This document shows, piece by piece, positions 22,615-31,719 of a stretch of DNA of 64,000 nt (position 1 is its first letter; each line of letters begins with the position of its first letter). The stretch spans positions 371,915,633 to 371,979,632 of the forward strand of contig NC_053039.3 of the NCBI RefSeq assembly GCF_002575655.3, written 5' to 3'. This DNA is from Aegilops tauschii subsp. strangulata. Lineage: Eukaryota > Streptophyta > Magnoliopsida > Poales > Poaceae. The notes under the pieces were generated by a model. It saw nothing but the letters and a program-made list of their open reading frames with translations. It had not been told where the DNA came from and made no database searches. The translations under genes were made by a program, and so were the position numbers.

Positions 22615-24720
22615 ATGTCGTCGGCGGGTGCGGGTCGGGGTGGTCGGGGGGTGGGGGGCTCAGCGTACATGGCTAGAACGGTGACCCGCCCTGCAAGCAC
22701 CGCAACGACGCGGAGGCCGGGAGCTCCTCCCTGTTGGAAGTATGCCATAGAGGCAATAATATTGTATTATTATATTTCAGTGTTCATAATTTCGAGTTTA
22801 TATTCTATGCTATAACTGCTATGATCCTGGAATATACGATTCAGTAGAAACTCACAGTGAAATAAGGTTCCTAGTACAGCCTATAAGACTAGTTCAAGTG
22901 TTGTTGGTGATCATATTTTCCGGACCTTGAGATATTGTTAAGTGTAACGATAGCCTCAAAACAACATTGAGAATATGAGGTTAGTAGAACGATCATATTG
23001 AAACGACCCAAATACTTGTTTGTTATACTTTGAGATAACCTCGTCATAAGTCAATGCTATAACACGGAGTGTTAACTTATGATTTTAGTTCCTTAGACCA
23101 TGAAAGTATCATAGTCACTTCTTGTTGTACGATGACCTTTTGGGTTTCTCAAACATCATCAGTAACTTGGTGATCATAGCGACAACTTACAGGTTTATCG
23201 GAAAGTTTGACAAGGGATACGATAGCTTGAGAGTGGAATTTGCTCCTTGACGATGGAAAGATATTCTTAGGGCCTTCTCGGTATGATGGATCCATCATCG
23301 TGTGGTCAAACACAAATGACTTTATCACGGGGATGCCAGAACACGTCAACGAGAAAGAAGAACAAAACCGACAACGAGGAGACTGGTATAGTGAGCATGT
23401 GTATGACTCAAGAGGATACAGATATATCTCACCTCATATTTTGTAAAGTATCAAGAAGTAAAGGGAACATCACATGATAACCAAAGGTTCACTCGAATGC
23501 CATTCATGTAATCGTAGGGATCGATATGGACGTCCACGATTCCGCCATCGATCATTGAACAAAGGGGACTCGTTCATGTCCATGATTTACCGAACCTAAA
23601 AGCTTAAGGTAATCACGATCTGCTGAGTGTTAGTTGGACGGGAGTATCGAATGATTTATTTATGAAATAGTTTCATTAATATTCAGAATAGTTTTGAGAG
23701 GAACCGAAAATGCTTCAAGGTCACTGGAAGAGTTTTGGAGTTTATCGGACAATACCAGGTATTATCTATAATTAATATATAGGTGGAAAATATTTTTGGT
23801 GATGTTAAATTATATATAATATGCTCTAATAATTGTTAGAGGGCTTTTATACTTAATTTAATATCAACGAGCCCAAAAAGACCAAGTGGTGGAGGAAGAA
23901 TTGGGCCACCAAGGCCCAATAGGGAGGCACCCCCTCTTTCCCTATTGGGAGGCCGAATTGAGGTGGGGGAACGATTCCTCCTTCCCGTGTTGGCCGGTGC
24001 AAGGGGAGGGGAATCCTCCCCCTTATGGCGCCCCTCCAACCTATATATACTTGAGGTATTGAGCTCTTTTGACATACAAGTTTAGGCGTCTCCTCTAGCC
24101 TAATACTACTAGTTCTAATTGAGATAATTAGAGCTAGTTTTAGTTCCTCTAATCCTCATAATTAGAAGCCCTGAGTGGTTGTAATCTTCTTCTCTAATTT
24201 TTCGGCGGCGATTAGTTCTGGACGTCGAAGCGCTGCCTGATCGTGAAGATCGTATGCTTGCAAACTATAGAGATGCCGTGCTTTCGGTCTTCAGTTCGAG
24301 GGATCGTTCGAGGGCGTTCGCGGGATCGTGCATCGGCGGTTCGAGGGACTCCAAGTACGATTTACACGGACTCGTCTGCTTCCGCTACATACTCGGAGTT
24401 GGTAATGATCATGATCCAATCCCCTAATGTACCTTCATATTGTTCCTGTGTGTTCGTAGGCCGATTTTTTTACTACGTTTCCCAACACTTCCTCCGCCCG
24501 CCGGTGGACGAATGACGAAGGGAGCAAGCGTGGATCCGTGGCGCCCGCTCCCACAACGTCGGCGCAAGGGCGTGGGCGAACTTCTGCCGCCTTGACCGCA
24601 TCTTCTCCCCGTCGCTCAAGCATTGCCGGGAGGCGGAGAAGGCGTGGTGGGAGGCCAAGGAGGCGCTGCCGTCGGAGATGAAGCTGCGGCCGCGCGCGCC
24701 CCGACGCTCTTCAAGGAGTA
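22615..24720 (+). pseudogene. Gene-like fragment inside the TIR element, split by the solo LTR
   Basis: About 140 bp after a TATA-like box (gctatatatgcc, near 22472) an ATG at 22615 opens a Gly/Arg-rich sequence (MSSAGAGRGGRG). The solo LTR interrupts it. Beyond the LTR, around 24545-24690, one frame reads like a real helical protein (RAWANFCRLDRIFSPSLK, then EAEKAWWEAKEALPSEM) before the frame is lost. I do not recognise the protein. The promoter-plus-start arrangement suggests a captured or formerly expressed gene; it is clearly broken now. Confidence 0.3.
22732..24487 (+). repeat. Solo Copia LTR
   Basis: 1756 bp beginning TGTTGGAAGTATGCC and ending TACGTTTCCCAACA, with no internal domain on either side. 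The flanking 5-mers are ctccc (22727-22731) and cttcc (24488-24492), one C/T mismatch apart, so this is a normal insertion later reduced by LTR-LTR recombination. A TATA box lies at 24042-24049 (tatatata). It is the same family as the split LTR at 31294-31719/42621-44001. Confidence 0.85.
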
Positions 24721-25230
24721 CCAGCTCGCGTAGGTCCTCTCCAGCACCCTCCTGTACCACCATCTCTACAGCAACCCGCCCCGCGACGACGATGATGGCA
24801 AGTAGATCTAGTATGCTAGTATGCTTGAACTGTTTAATTTCGATTTGTATTAAATATGAACTCCTGTATGGCATGTAGTATGAACTCCCTTATGCTATGT
24901 TTGAACTCCAGTGATCTATGTTTACGCGCGAACTACAAATTTGAATATGCGGTATCGGTATGAAGGATCTATCCTGATTAAGCGTCCGACATCCTGTAAA
25001 AATCGTTTCTGAGATACTGTAAATGAGTTTTGCGGGACGGCCAGTTGCGGGATCTGCTAGAGATGCTATTAACAAGTACACCCAGTCCCTAAAAAAACGA
25101 GTACACCCACCACCACGCGCCCACGCCGCGAAACTCACCGCTTGATCGCCCCTCTTCCCCAGATCTCACCCCCGGTAGGCGGGAAAATAGAGACGCAAAA
25201 TTCGCAGGCTCCAAAATCTCCTCGCGCCTG

Positions 25231-25369
25231 ATTGGTCCAACCGAGCCTCCCCCGGATCGCCCCTCCCCAAACCGCATCGTGTCCGTCCACCCCCTCCCCG
25301 ATCCAACCGCCGAACGCCCACGCCCCGCGGATCGACGGGCCCACCACGCGCCGTCTGAAGCGCTAAATA
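25231..25369 (+). promoter_or_regulatory. Histone H2A promoter elements
   Basis: Upstream of the H2A start are an inverted CCAAT box (attgg, 25231-25235), the plant histone octamer CGCGGATC (25326-25333) and a TATA-like ctaaata (25363-25369) about 100 bp before the ATG. The octamer is established in plant histone genes as a determinant of S-phase and meristem expression. Its presence supports both the gene identity and the start at 25465. Confidence 0.7.
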
Positions 25370-25464
25370 CCCTCGCCCCCTCCCCGGCACTCCACACCGC
25401 AGAGCTCTCCGGCAGTCTGGCTCTCTCCATCCCAATCCCGACCTACCGCCCGCTCTCGCACGCC

Positions 25465-25944
25465 ATGGACGCCACGGCCACCGGCGCCAAGGGGAAGAAG
25501 GGCGCGGCCGGGCGCAAGGCCGGCGGCCCCAGGAAGAAGTCGGTGACGCGGTCCGTGAAGGCGGGGCTCCAGTTCCCCGTCGGCCGCATCGGGCGGTACC
25601 TCAAGAAGGGCCGCTACGCCCAGCGCGTCGGGACCGGCGCCCCCGTCTACCTCGCCGCCGTCCTCGAGTACCTCGCCGCCGAGCTGCTGGAGCTCGCCGG
25701 GAACGCCGCCAAGGACAACAAGAAGAGCCGCATCATCCCCCGCCACCTGCTGCTCGCCGTCAGGAACGACGAGGAGCTCGGCAAGCTGCTGGCCGGCGTC
25801 ACCATCGCGCACGGCGGCGTCATCCCCAAGATCAACCCGGTGCTGCTCCCCAAGAAGACGGCGGAGAAGGAGGGCAAGGCGCCCAAGTCCCCCAAGAAGA
25901 CTGCCAAGTCGCCCAAGAAGGCCGCCACCCCGAAGAAGGCCTAA
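25465..25944 (+). CDS. H2A: Histone H2A with SPKK tail (H2A.W type)
   Basis: Intronless 159-residue protein. It is a core histone that dimerises with H2B in nucleosomes. The N-tail (1-32) is basic. The H2A signature AGLQFPVGR is at 33-41, followed by the histone fold with [15 protein letters not shown] and the [17 protein letters not shown] helix. The docking region reads [15 protein letters not shown]. The extended tail has SPKK at 142-145 and 149-152 and TPKK at 155-158; SPKK tails define the plant H2A.W class, which binds minor-groove AT-rich linker DNA and marks heterochromatin. An in-frame ATG at 25279 would add 62 residues, but it lies upstream of the TATA and octamer motifs and the extension is not histone-like, so 25465 is chosen. 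The very high GC content is normal for grass histone genes and contrasts with the surrounding repeats. Confidence 0.95.
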   Translation: MDATATGAKGKKGAAGRKAGGPRKKSVTRSVKAGLQFPVGRIGRYLKKGRYAQRVGTGAPVYLAAVLEYLAAELLELAGNAAKDNKKSRIIPRHLLLAVRNDEELGKLLAGVTIAHGGVIPKINPVLLPKKTAEKEGKAPKSPKKTAKSPKKAATPKKA

Positions 25945-26602
25945 GAGATGCGTTCTGAGTTGTTTAGTCTGTGTGCTGTGTAGTGTTCGTCTGAATAGCG
26001 GAGTGAAGGTGTTCTGTCTAGTTGTCGATGTAACCTGTGTTGTGATGGAAGAAATTCAGAAATCTCTTTTGAGTTTCCAAATATGCTGCTGTCTCGAGTC
26101 AGTGCACCGGAAATTTGCATCATTTAGGCGCGACTTGTTGCCCGTGTCGCTGAAATTGGCAAGCGAATTTTTGCATACGGCAGTTGTTCGGCTCATGCTT
26201 GTGGATTCAGTTTACTGCTCCGGAATTTTTTATTTGAGAAAGTACCAGCAGAGCAGTAAACTATGCACGAAAACGGAGCAGTGAACTGAATCTGGATGCA
26301 AATTGCGGTAAAAGAAACACTTTCTATGAAATTGTGTTGGAGGGAATTGAATAACCTGTCAATAGCTGGCATCGTTCGCTGTGCCGAAGCGAATAGCATC
26401 ACCACAACAAACGGTTCACGCCACAGAAGTCGCCTTGTCTCTGCTGGACCCTGTGATTCCGGAAGTTTGCACGGAGGCAGACGACTCCGGGCTTTACTTG
26501 TGCTAGCGGTGTCGCCGTGGAGGCTGTCCATCACCGGGGGTTAATTTCCGAACAGCAGGGATGGATGGAGAGGGTTGTGCTAGCAGATCTCTGTAAAAAG
26601 TA
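25945..26602 (+). other. H2A 3' flank, no further gene
   Basis: Follows the H2A stop. Plant histone mRNAs are polyadenylated, and the T/G-rich stretch 25950-26060 is a plausible 3'UTR. Short ORFs here have no recognisable content. Confidence 0.4.
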
Positions 26603-26667
26603 TTAGCTCCGTTCGGAAACAAGGGACGCTGTTTTAGTTCTCACTTGTTTCCGAACGGAGGGAGTAG
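26603..26667. mobile_element. Stowaway-like MITE remnant
   Basis: A perfect 17-bp inverted repeat (ctccgttcggaaacaag at 26607-26623 and its reverse complement at 26644-26660) surrounds a 20-bp loop. The right end continues to the standard Stowaway terminus (cggagggagta). The left terminus has lost a few bases. Such Mariner-derived MITEs commonly sit close to Triticeae genes; this one is about 660 bp after H2A. Confidence 0.75.
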
Positions 26668-26782
26668 TAGCTATCCCCAGCTCGTTAGTGATGTCAAAAT
26701 GCTCAACCCCGTTGTGAACAACAATTTTTATCTTGTTTTTTCTGGCCTGATGATTGGCAGCAGCATGTAAAAACTGGCTGTT

Positions 26783-27290
26783 TCATCTCCTGCAACACAC
26801 CATCTGATCTTTGCTCTTCTTCGCCACATTGCAGTTTGCCAGAGAATCAGCTTCAATCTCAGCCTTTGCTGAAGCAAACTTACTGAAGGTGAACTCCAGG
26901 ATAGACAAAGGCCTCCTTTCTTCTAAAGCATTGAGATGATCAACAGCCCGTTTGTTATTGTCAATTGGGACGCGCGGGCTAGCCTTTTGACGGCTCCAAT
27001 TCCCGAGAGCAGCCCTGACGCGCCGCAATTTGAAGCTGATTAGTGAGGCTGACGAGCTGATCTGCTGATGTGCCTGGTGCCCCTAGTCCACCCTTCCTGT
27101 ATAATGTTTCTGGTTTCCTCCATGTCCAACCAGTGCTTTTCAAACCGAAATAATCTGCATTTTTGTGTGCCTTTGTTAAACTCAACCAGGATGGGTGTGT
27201 GATCCGATGTAATAGCAGTCTCAACCCTAGCAGAAGTTTGGAGGAAGCATAAATTCCAATCCGCATTGACAAGCACCCTGTCTAGACCAG
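26783..27290 (-). mobile_element. LINE (non-LTR retrotransposon) endonuclease/RT fragment
   Basis: Minus-strand ORFs in adjoining frames read as plant L1-type ORF2: the endonuclease C-terminus (LVNADWNLCFLQTSARVE, then SDHTPILVEFNKG and FRFEKHWLDME), followed after a frameshift by the linker (RAALGNWSRQKAS, then LNALEERRPLS). It is truncated at both ends, about 0.5 kb. No target duplication could be assigned. Confidence 0.75.
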
Positions 27291-27303
27291 AGGAGGATTC
27301 CTT

Positions 27304-27365
27304 CTCTTATTTGACCAGGTAAAAATTTCTACTAGGGTTGGAATTTTTACCTGGTCAAATAAGAG
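27304..27365. repeat. Perfect 24-bp fold-back
   Basis: The arm 27304-27327 (ctcttatttgaccaggtaaa and four more bases) is the exact reverse complement of 27342-27365, with a 14-base loop. It lies directly after the LINE fragment start. It may be a small fold-back MITE or a palindromic rearrangement. No flanking duplication is obvious. Confidence 0.75.
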
Positions 27366-27754
27366 GGTGTACCGAACTTCTAAGGGGGTGTACTGGAATT
27401 TCATAGTATTAAGCTGGAACGAAGCAGAGGAGGATGATTGCAGAGAGCAGTGTAAACAAGGTATCAAAGGGCAACAATTTCATTCCCAGATGGACTAACA
27501 GAGTACAAAGTCGAAACGATGATGCGGTACAGGCTCTGAAGGAGCAACACACTGAAGGACACAAGTAAAAGATAACTGCTATCTGCTCGACAATCCATAG
27601 GAGCCGAAGCAAACTCAATGACACTTGAACTGAAAAGGAAGGCACATGACACTGGCAAAGCAGAGGTACCTCATGTATCCACATGTGTGGTGTATCCACA
27701 TGTGTGGGCCCACCGATGCCTCGCTTATAGCAAAACATAGGTTGCTGTCGCGTC
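27366..27754. other. Unassigned spacer
   Basis: A hydrophobic minus-strand ORF (27738-27409) has no recognisable features. A short direct repeat, tatccacatgtgtgg, occurs twice around 27675-27710. Nothing else seen. Confidence 0.4.
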
Positions 27755-27759
27755 AGGCT

Positions 27760-27915
27760 TGTTGAATATCGTGATTATTACGAAAGCTAAGATAGCGTAG
27801 GATATTATTCTACCTTACCTTGTACTTCAAGATGATCATATACCCCTATATATATGTCCATGAGGCTCAAGCAATACAACAACTATTCCACCAAATTCCT
27901 CTTTCTCTTCTAACA
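27760..27915 (+). repeat. 5' LTR of the small LTR element
   Basis: 156 bp, TG...CA ends, with a TATA-like tatatata around 27848-27856. It matches the 3' LTR with roughly ten differences by eye, implying an insertion older than the large elements nearby. Confidence 0.8.
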
Positions 27916-28597
27916 TGGTATCAGCCTAATCGATCCAACCCTAGCCACCGCCCGCCGCTTCCGCTCTGTGCCGCCCCCGGGGCAGTCGGCCTCCATGACC
28001 GCCGCCGGGGGCCGCGCCGCCCGTACCTAGGGTTCGTCCGCCGGTCGTGTAGACTGGCTGCCCTAGAGAGTCTTTTTCCCCGATCGCTTGATCCGGATTT
28101 TTCTCTCTCTCGCCGGTCGCTTTGACCGACGTTCTTATCCGATCTATAGATCGGTTTGCGTCGCCCGCCACCATTCGTCATCTCAACGCGTGTCTGCTTC
28201 GTTGACTTCATCATCTTGGACTGGATTGGTCGCCGCATAATGCCCAAGCTTCACGCACGCAGCTGCGTTGATAGGCAGCCGCTAGCGCGTCGAGCGCCGG
28301 CCTCTCGTCCTCATCACGTGCCCGCGCTAGCGTGGTTGCCGGCGAGCGCTGACCCTGGCCGGCCAATCCTTCCGTGCGACGCCTCTGCATGCACACGTTG
28401 TGTCCCATGCATGTGTGGTTGCTCATATACAAACGTACATGCCCATCAGCCCTCCTGTACACGGTGATGCAGCGTGTTCGCAGCGGCCGCTCGCATACTC
28501 CTGGTCTGTCCCACGCTGTGTGACGTGCAGGATCTCTTGAAGATTGAAGATCATCTCCGAGTACAGCGCGCCTTTACCGATTGAGCATCAGGCTGCA

Positions 28598-28987
28598 GCT
28601 GCGTCGTCCCTTCGGACCGTAACATCGCCGTCTTGTGGTTCTTCCTGTGGCTGCAACGATCCGCGCCGCCGCTGCGTCGCCCCTTCAGGCCGTAACACTG
28701 CGTCACGTGGTCCCCGCCGCAGCCCTGAGGCCGTCCCCGTGGTTGCACCACCTCGCGTGCTGCCGTTGCGTCGCCCTTCGGGCCGTAGTGCCGCGGCCCG
28801 CGGTCAACCGCCGCATCGAGGCCGTCCGCTCCAAGCCGTCCCGAGGCTGCACCGACTCTCGCGCTGCCGCTGCGTCGCCCCGTCGGACCGTAGCGAGCGT
28901 GGCACGCGACCCCTGCAACCGCCCTGAGGGCTTCCACGCCGTCGCCCCGACCTGCCCGCCGCCGTTGCGTCGCCCCTTCGGGCCGTA
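28598..28987 (+). repeat. Five-copy GC-rich motif inside the small LTR element
   Basis: A unit close to gctgcgtcgccccttcgggc followed by cgtaa recurs at 28598, 28671, 28765, 28869 and 28964, spaced 73-104 bp. The sequence between copies also shows shared words (gcggcccgcggtc twice). No protein-coding periodicity is evident. Confidence 0.7.
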
Positions 28988-29481
28988 ACGCTGCGGCCCG
29001 CGGTCCACTGCCTTCCATGCGCGTTGACTTCCCCGTGGTATGCGTCGCGCCGCCTCCCTTGGCGCGGGAACATCACCGTTCGCGCAGGTCTTCGTCACAC
29101 TGTCGGGTTCATTATCGCCTACTTCGAGCACCGCCGCCGCGCTCCTTCTCTAGCCGCCGCCGCCTACTTAGGCCGCTGCTCTTCTTCCGCGGCTCCACGG
29201 CGATTACCTCGACACCGGTGACCCTCGACTCGACACCGACCACGGCGTTCTTCGCAGGGCTATCTCGACTACGGCTACACCACCTACGCTCTCAGCTACA
29301 TCGACAAACGGCACAAAGGGCTACCGCTTTGCTTGAGCAACCTCGTCGGTTTCCACTCCAGCCACGACTCCGCGATGCATCGACCGTTACGACTGTGTGT
29401 GTGGGGGGTGTGTCCGTTGGCTTACCTTCGGAACCCTCCAGTCTCATTGTCTGCGTCGCTACCGTTGTGACTGCGTGAGGA

Positions 29482-29636
29482 TGTCGAGTATCGTGATTAT
29501 TAGGAAAGCTAGGATAGCGTAGGATATTATTCTACCTTGCCTTGTACTCTAAGATGACCATATACTCATATATATATGCCCATGAGGCTCAAGCGATACA
29601 ACAACTATTCCACCAAATTCCTCTCTCCCTTCAACA
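29482..29636 (+). repeat. 3' LTR of the small LTR element
   Basis: 155 bp from TGTCGAGTATCG to CTTCAACA, followed by the target duplication aggct. A short purine stretch (gcgtgagga) just before it would serve as the polypurine tract. Confidence 0.8.
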
Positions 29637-29641
29637 AGGCT

Positions 29642-31030
29642 TCTCACTAAATGTGCCGACCCAATGCGCGAGGCCACTGGCTTGTTTTTTTTTTGAAACT
29701 TTCAAATATTTTAAATATACATTACAGAAACACTTTACGTAAAGCATTTTATAGAAAATGTTAATTAAGCATTTAAAAATGTTAAATGTGTATGAAGAAA
29801 ATATTTCTCATATATACAAAAAATATACAATATGTAAGAAAAATGTAGATCACGAATTTAAAACATGTTTATCAAACATTTGAAAAATATATTAATCATG
29901 TATTTGAAAAAATTAATCAAGCTTTTGAAAAATGTTAAATGTGTATAGAAAAATGTTTTACATGTATACGAAAACTATATATAAAACAAAAAAATGTGTA
30001 CGAAAAATGTTGATCATGTGGTTAGAAAATGTTAAATGTGTATAGAGAAAATATTTCTCACATAGATGAAAAATGTGTACAAGAAATATACAAATGTTAA
30101 TCCAACACTTGAAGAAAATGATAATCAAGTATTTAAAAATATATTATTCAAGCATTTGGAAAATGTTAAATGTGTATTAAAAATGTTTGTCATGTAAACG
30201 AAAATATATACAAAACAAATATAATGTGTATGAAAAATGTTGATCATCGTTTAAAAATATAATAAATGTGTATGTAAAACATGTACTCGAAGTATACAAA
30301 AAATGTATACTGTGTGTGGAAAACTGTTTATTGCCATTAAACAAATTCCCCACGTATTGAAAAATGTAGACCATGTTTTAGAAAACATGTTAATCTTGTA
30401 TACACAAGATGTCAAACGTGTATATAAAAATGTATTAGATATATAATATAAATGTACAATGTGTATGAAAAATATTAATAATAAAAAATAGTAGTAATGA
30501 AAAACTGTTTATAATATATTTTAGTAATATTAAACATGTATATAAATATGTTTCTGATGTATACAAAAAATGTAGAATGTGTACTGAAAAATGTTCACAT
30601 GTGTTGAAAAAAAGAAATCAATGAAAATCGACAAGAAAAACAAAGAAACCCAATAAAAACAAAAAAAGAAAAAAAGAAAAAAAAATGAAAGAAAAGCAAT
30701 GCAAAAGAATGGATGCAATGAAAACCAAGAAAGAAACAAGAAAAATCGAAGAAAGCCAATGGAAACTAGGAAAGAAATAAAGGAAACTAAAGTAAAATAA
30801 AAAATAGGAAATGAAAGAAAATAACCCAATGAAAATGAAGAAAGAACAAAATAACACCGAAAAAATAAAATAAAAAAGAATAAAAGACAGGAATAGAACG
30901 AAGAAAACCTGTAAAAAAATAAAGGAAAAAATAAAAACGAAGAAACCTATGAAGAAACAAAAAATCAGAAAGAACAAAGAAAATGAAAAAAAACCCTGGA
31001 TAAAACTAAAGAAAAAAATGAAAAGATCAG
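29642..31030. other. AT-rich degenerate repeats and A-rich low-complexity DNA
   Basis: 29680-30600 is built of loosely repeated phrases such as aaaatgttaaatgtgtat and gaaaaatgttgatcatg, interspersed with poly-A. 30600-31030 is A/G-rich (gaaaccaagaaagaaa-type). The Phe-rich ORFs on the minus strand (30530-31052) are translations of this low-complexity DNA. The style resembles 21040-21640, so both may be parts of one repeat family. Confidence 0.55.
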
Positions 31031-31719
31031 ATATATACAAAGCCTGTTTCACATAAAGGAATCAAAGGTTGTACCGGTGATTTAATATATACAAAGCCTG
31101 TTTCACATAAGTTGTGAATTCTTGTGAAAGCATGATAGATGCATAAATATGCAAATAATACACACATATATGAAGCTATCAAGATCTGATAGGATGAAGG
31201 CTATACCAGAAGCCAAGAATGGAAACACCGGATTGCCATTGGTGTAAAAAAAATATGCTAACTAGATTATTGACTCTAGTGCAATTGGAAGACTGTTGGA
31301 AATATGCCCGGGAGGCAATAACATTGTATTATTATATTTCCGTGTCCATAATTTAGAGTTTATATTTCATGATATAACTGCTATGATACTGGAATATGCG
31401 ATTAAGTGGAAAAATCATGTGCACGTGTGGAATGATAAACGGTAAAGAATAGGTTCCTAGTCTTGCCTCTAAGACTGACTCAAGTGTTGTTGGTGTCATG
31501 TTTTCCGGATCTTAGGATATCGTTAAGTGTAACGATAGTCCTAAAACAACATTGAGAGTATGACGTTAGAAAAACGATCATATTGAATCGAACCAAACTT
31601 GTTTGTTATACTTTGAGATAATACCGTCTGAAATCAATTGTTATAACACGGAGTATTAGCATGTGTTTTTAGTTCCTCGGACCATGAGAGTATCGTAGAC
31701 ACTTCTTACTGTACGCTGG

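Larger units (their letters stand above)
22340..25068. mobile_element. TIR transposon flanked by TTA, PIF/Harbinger-like, with nested solo LTR
   Basis: The left end reads GAGCATCTCTAGCGGATCCCG and the right end, reversed, TAGCATCTCTAGCAGATCCCG: a 20-bp terminal inverted repeat with few mismatches. The flanks are TTA at 22337-22339 and TTA at 25069-25071. TTA duplications and GAGCATCTC-type ends are typical of grass PIF/Harbinger elements. Without the solo LTR (22732-24487 plus duplication) the element is about 0.97 kb. It has no transposase. It carries a TATA box, a GC-rich ATG-started stretch and gene-like sequence, so it is a non-autonomous element that may have captured host sequence. Confidence 0.6.
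27760..29636 (+). mobile_element. Small non-autonomous LTR retrotransposon (TRIM-like), TSD aggct
   Basis: 1877-bp element with short LTRs at 27760-27915 (156 bp) and 29482-29636 (155 bp). Both begin TGTYGARTATCGTGATTATT and end in AACA. A perfect 5-bp duplication, aggct, flanks it (27755-27759 and 29637-29641). The primer binding site tggtatcagcc follows the 5' LTR directly (27916-27926). The interior has no gag, RT or integrase; it is very GC-rich and contains the five-copy repeat described separately. Movement would need proteins from another, probably Copia-type, element. Long ORFs on both strands of the interior are products of GC bias. Confidence 0.85.

Noticed and set aside
25279..25464. 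Upstream in-frame ATG that would extend histone H2A by 62 residues
   Set aside because: It precedes the TATA-like and octamer motifs and encodes non-histone sequence; ATG 25465 gives the normal H2A N-terminus.
28544..29131. Several ORFs over 90 codons on both strands inside the small LTR element
   Set aside because: Explained by extreme GC content and the repeated motif; translations are Arg/Ala/Pro-rich with no domain.
30530..31052. Phe-rich minus-strand ORFs resembling membrane proteins
   Set aside because: They are translations of A-rich low-complexity DNA, not genes.
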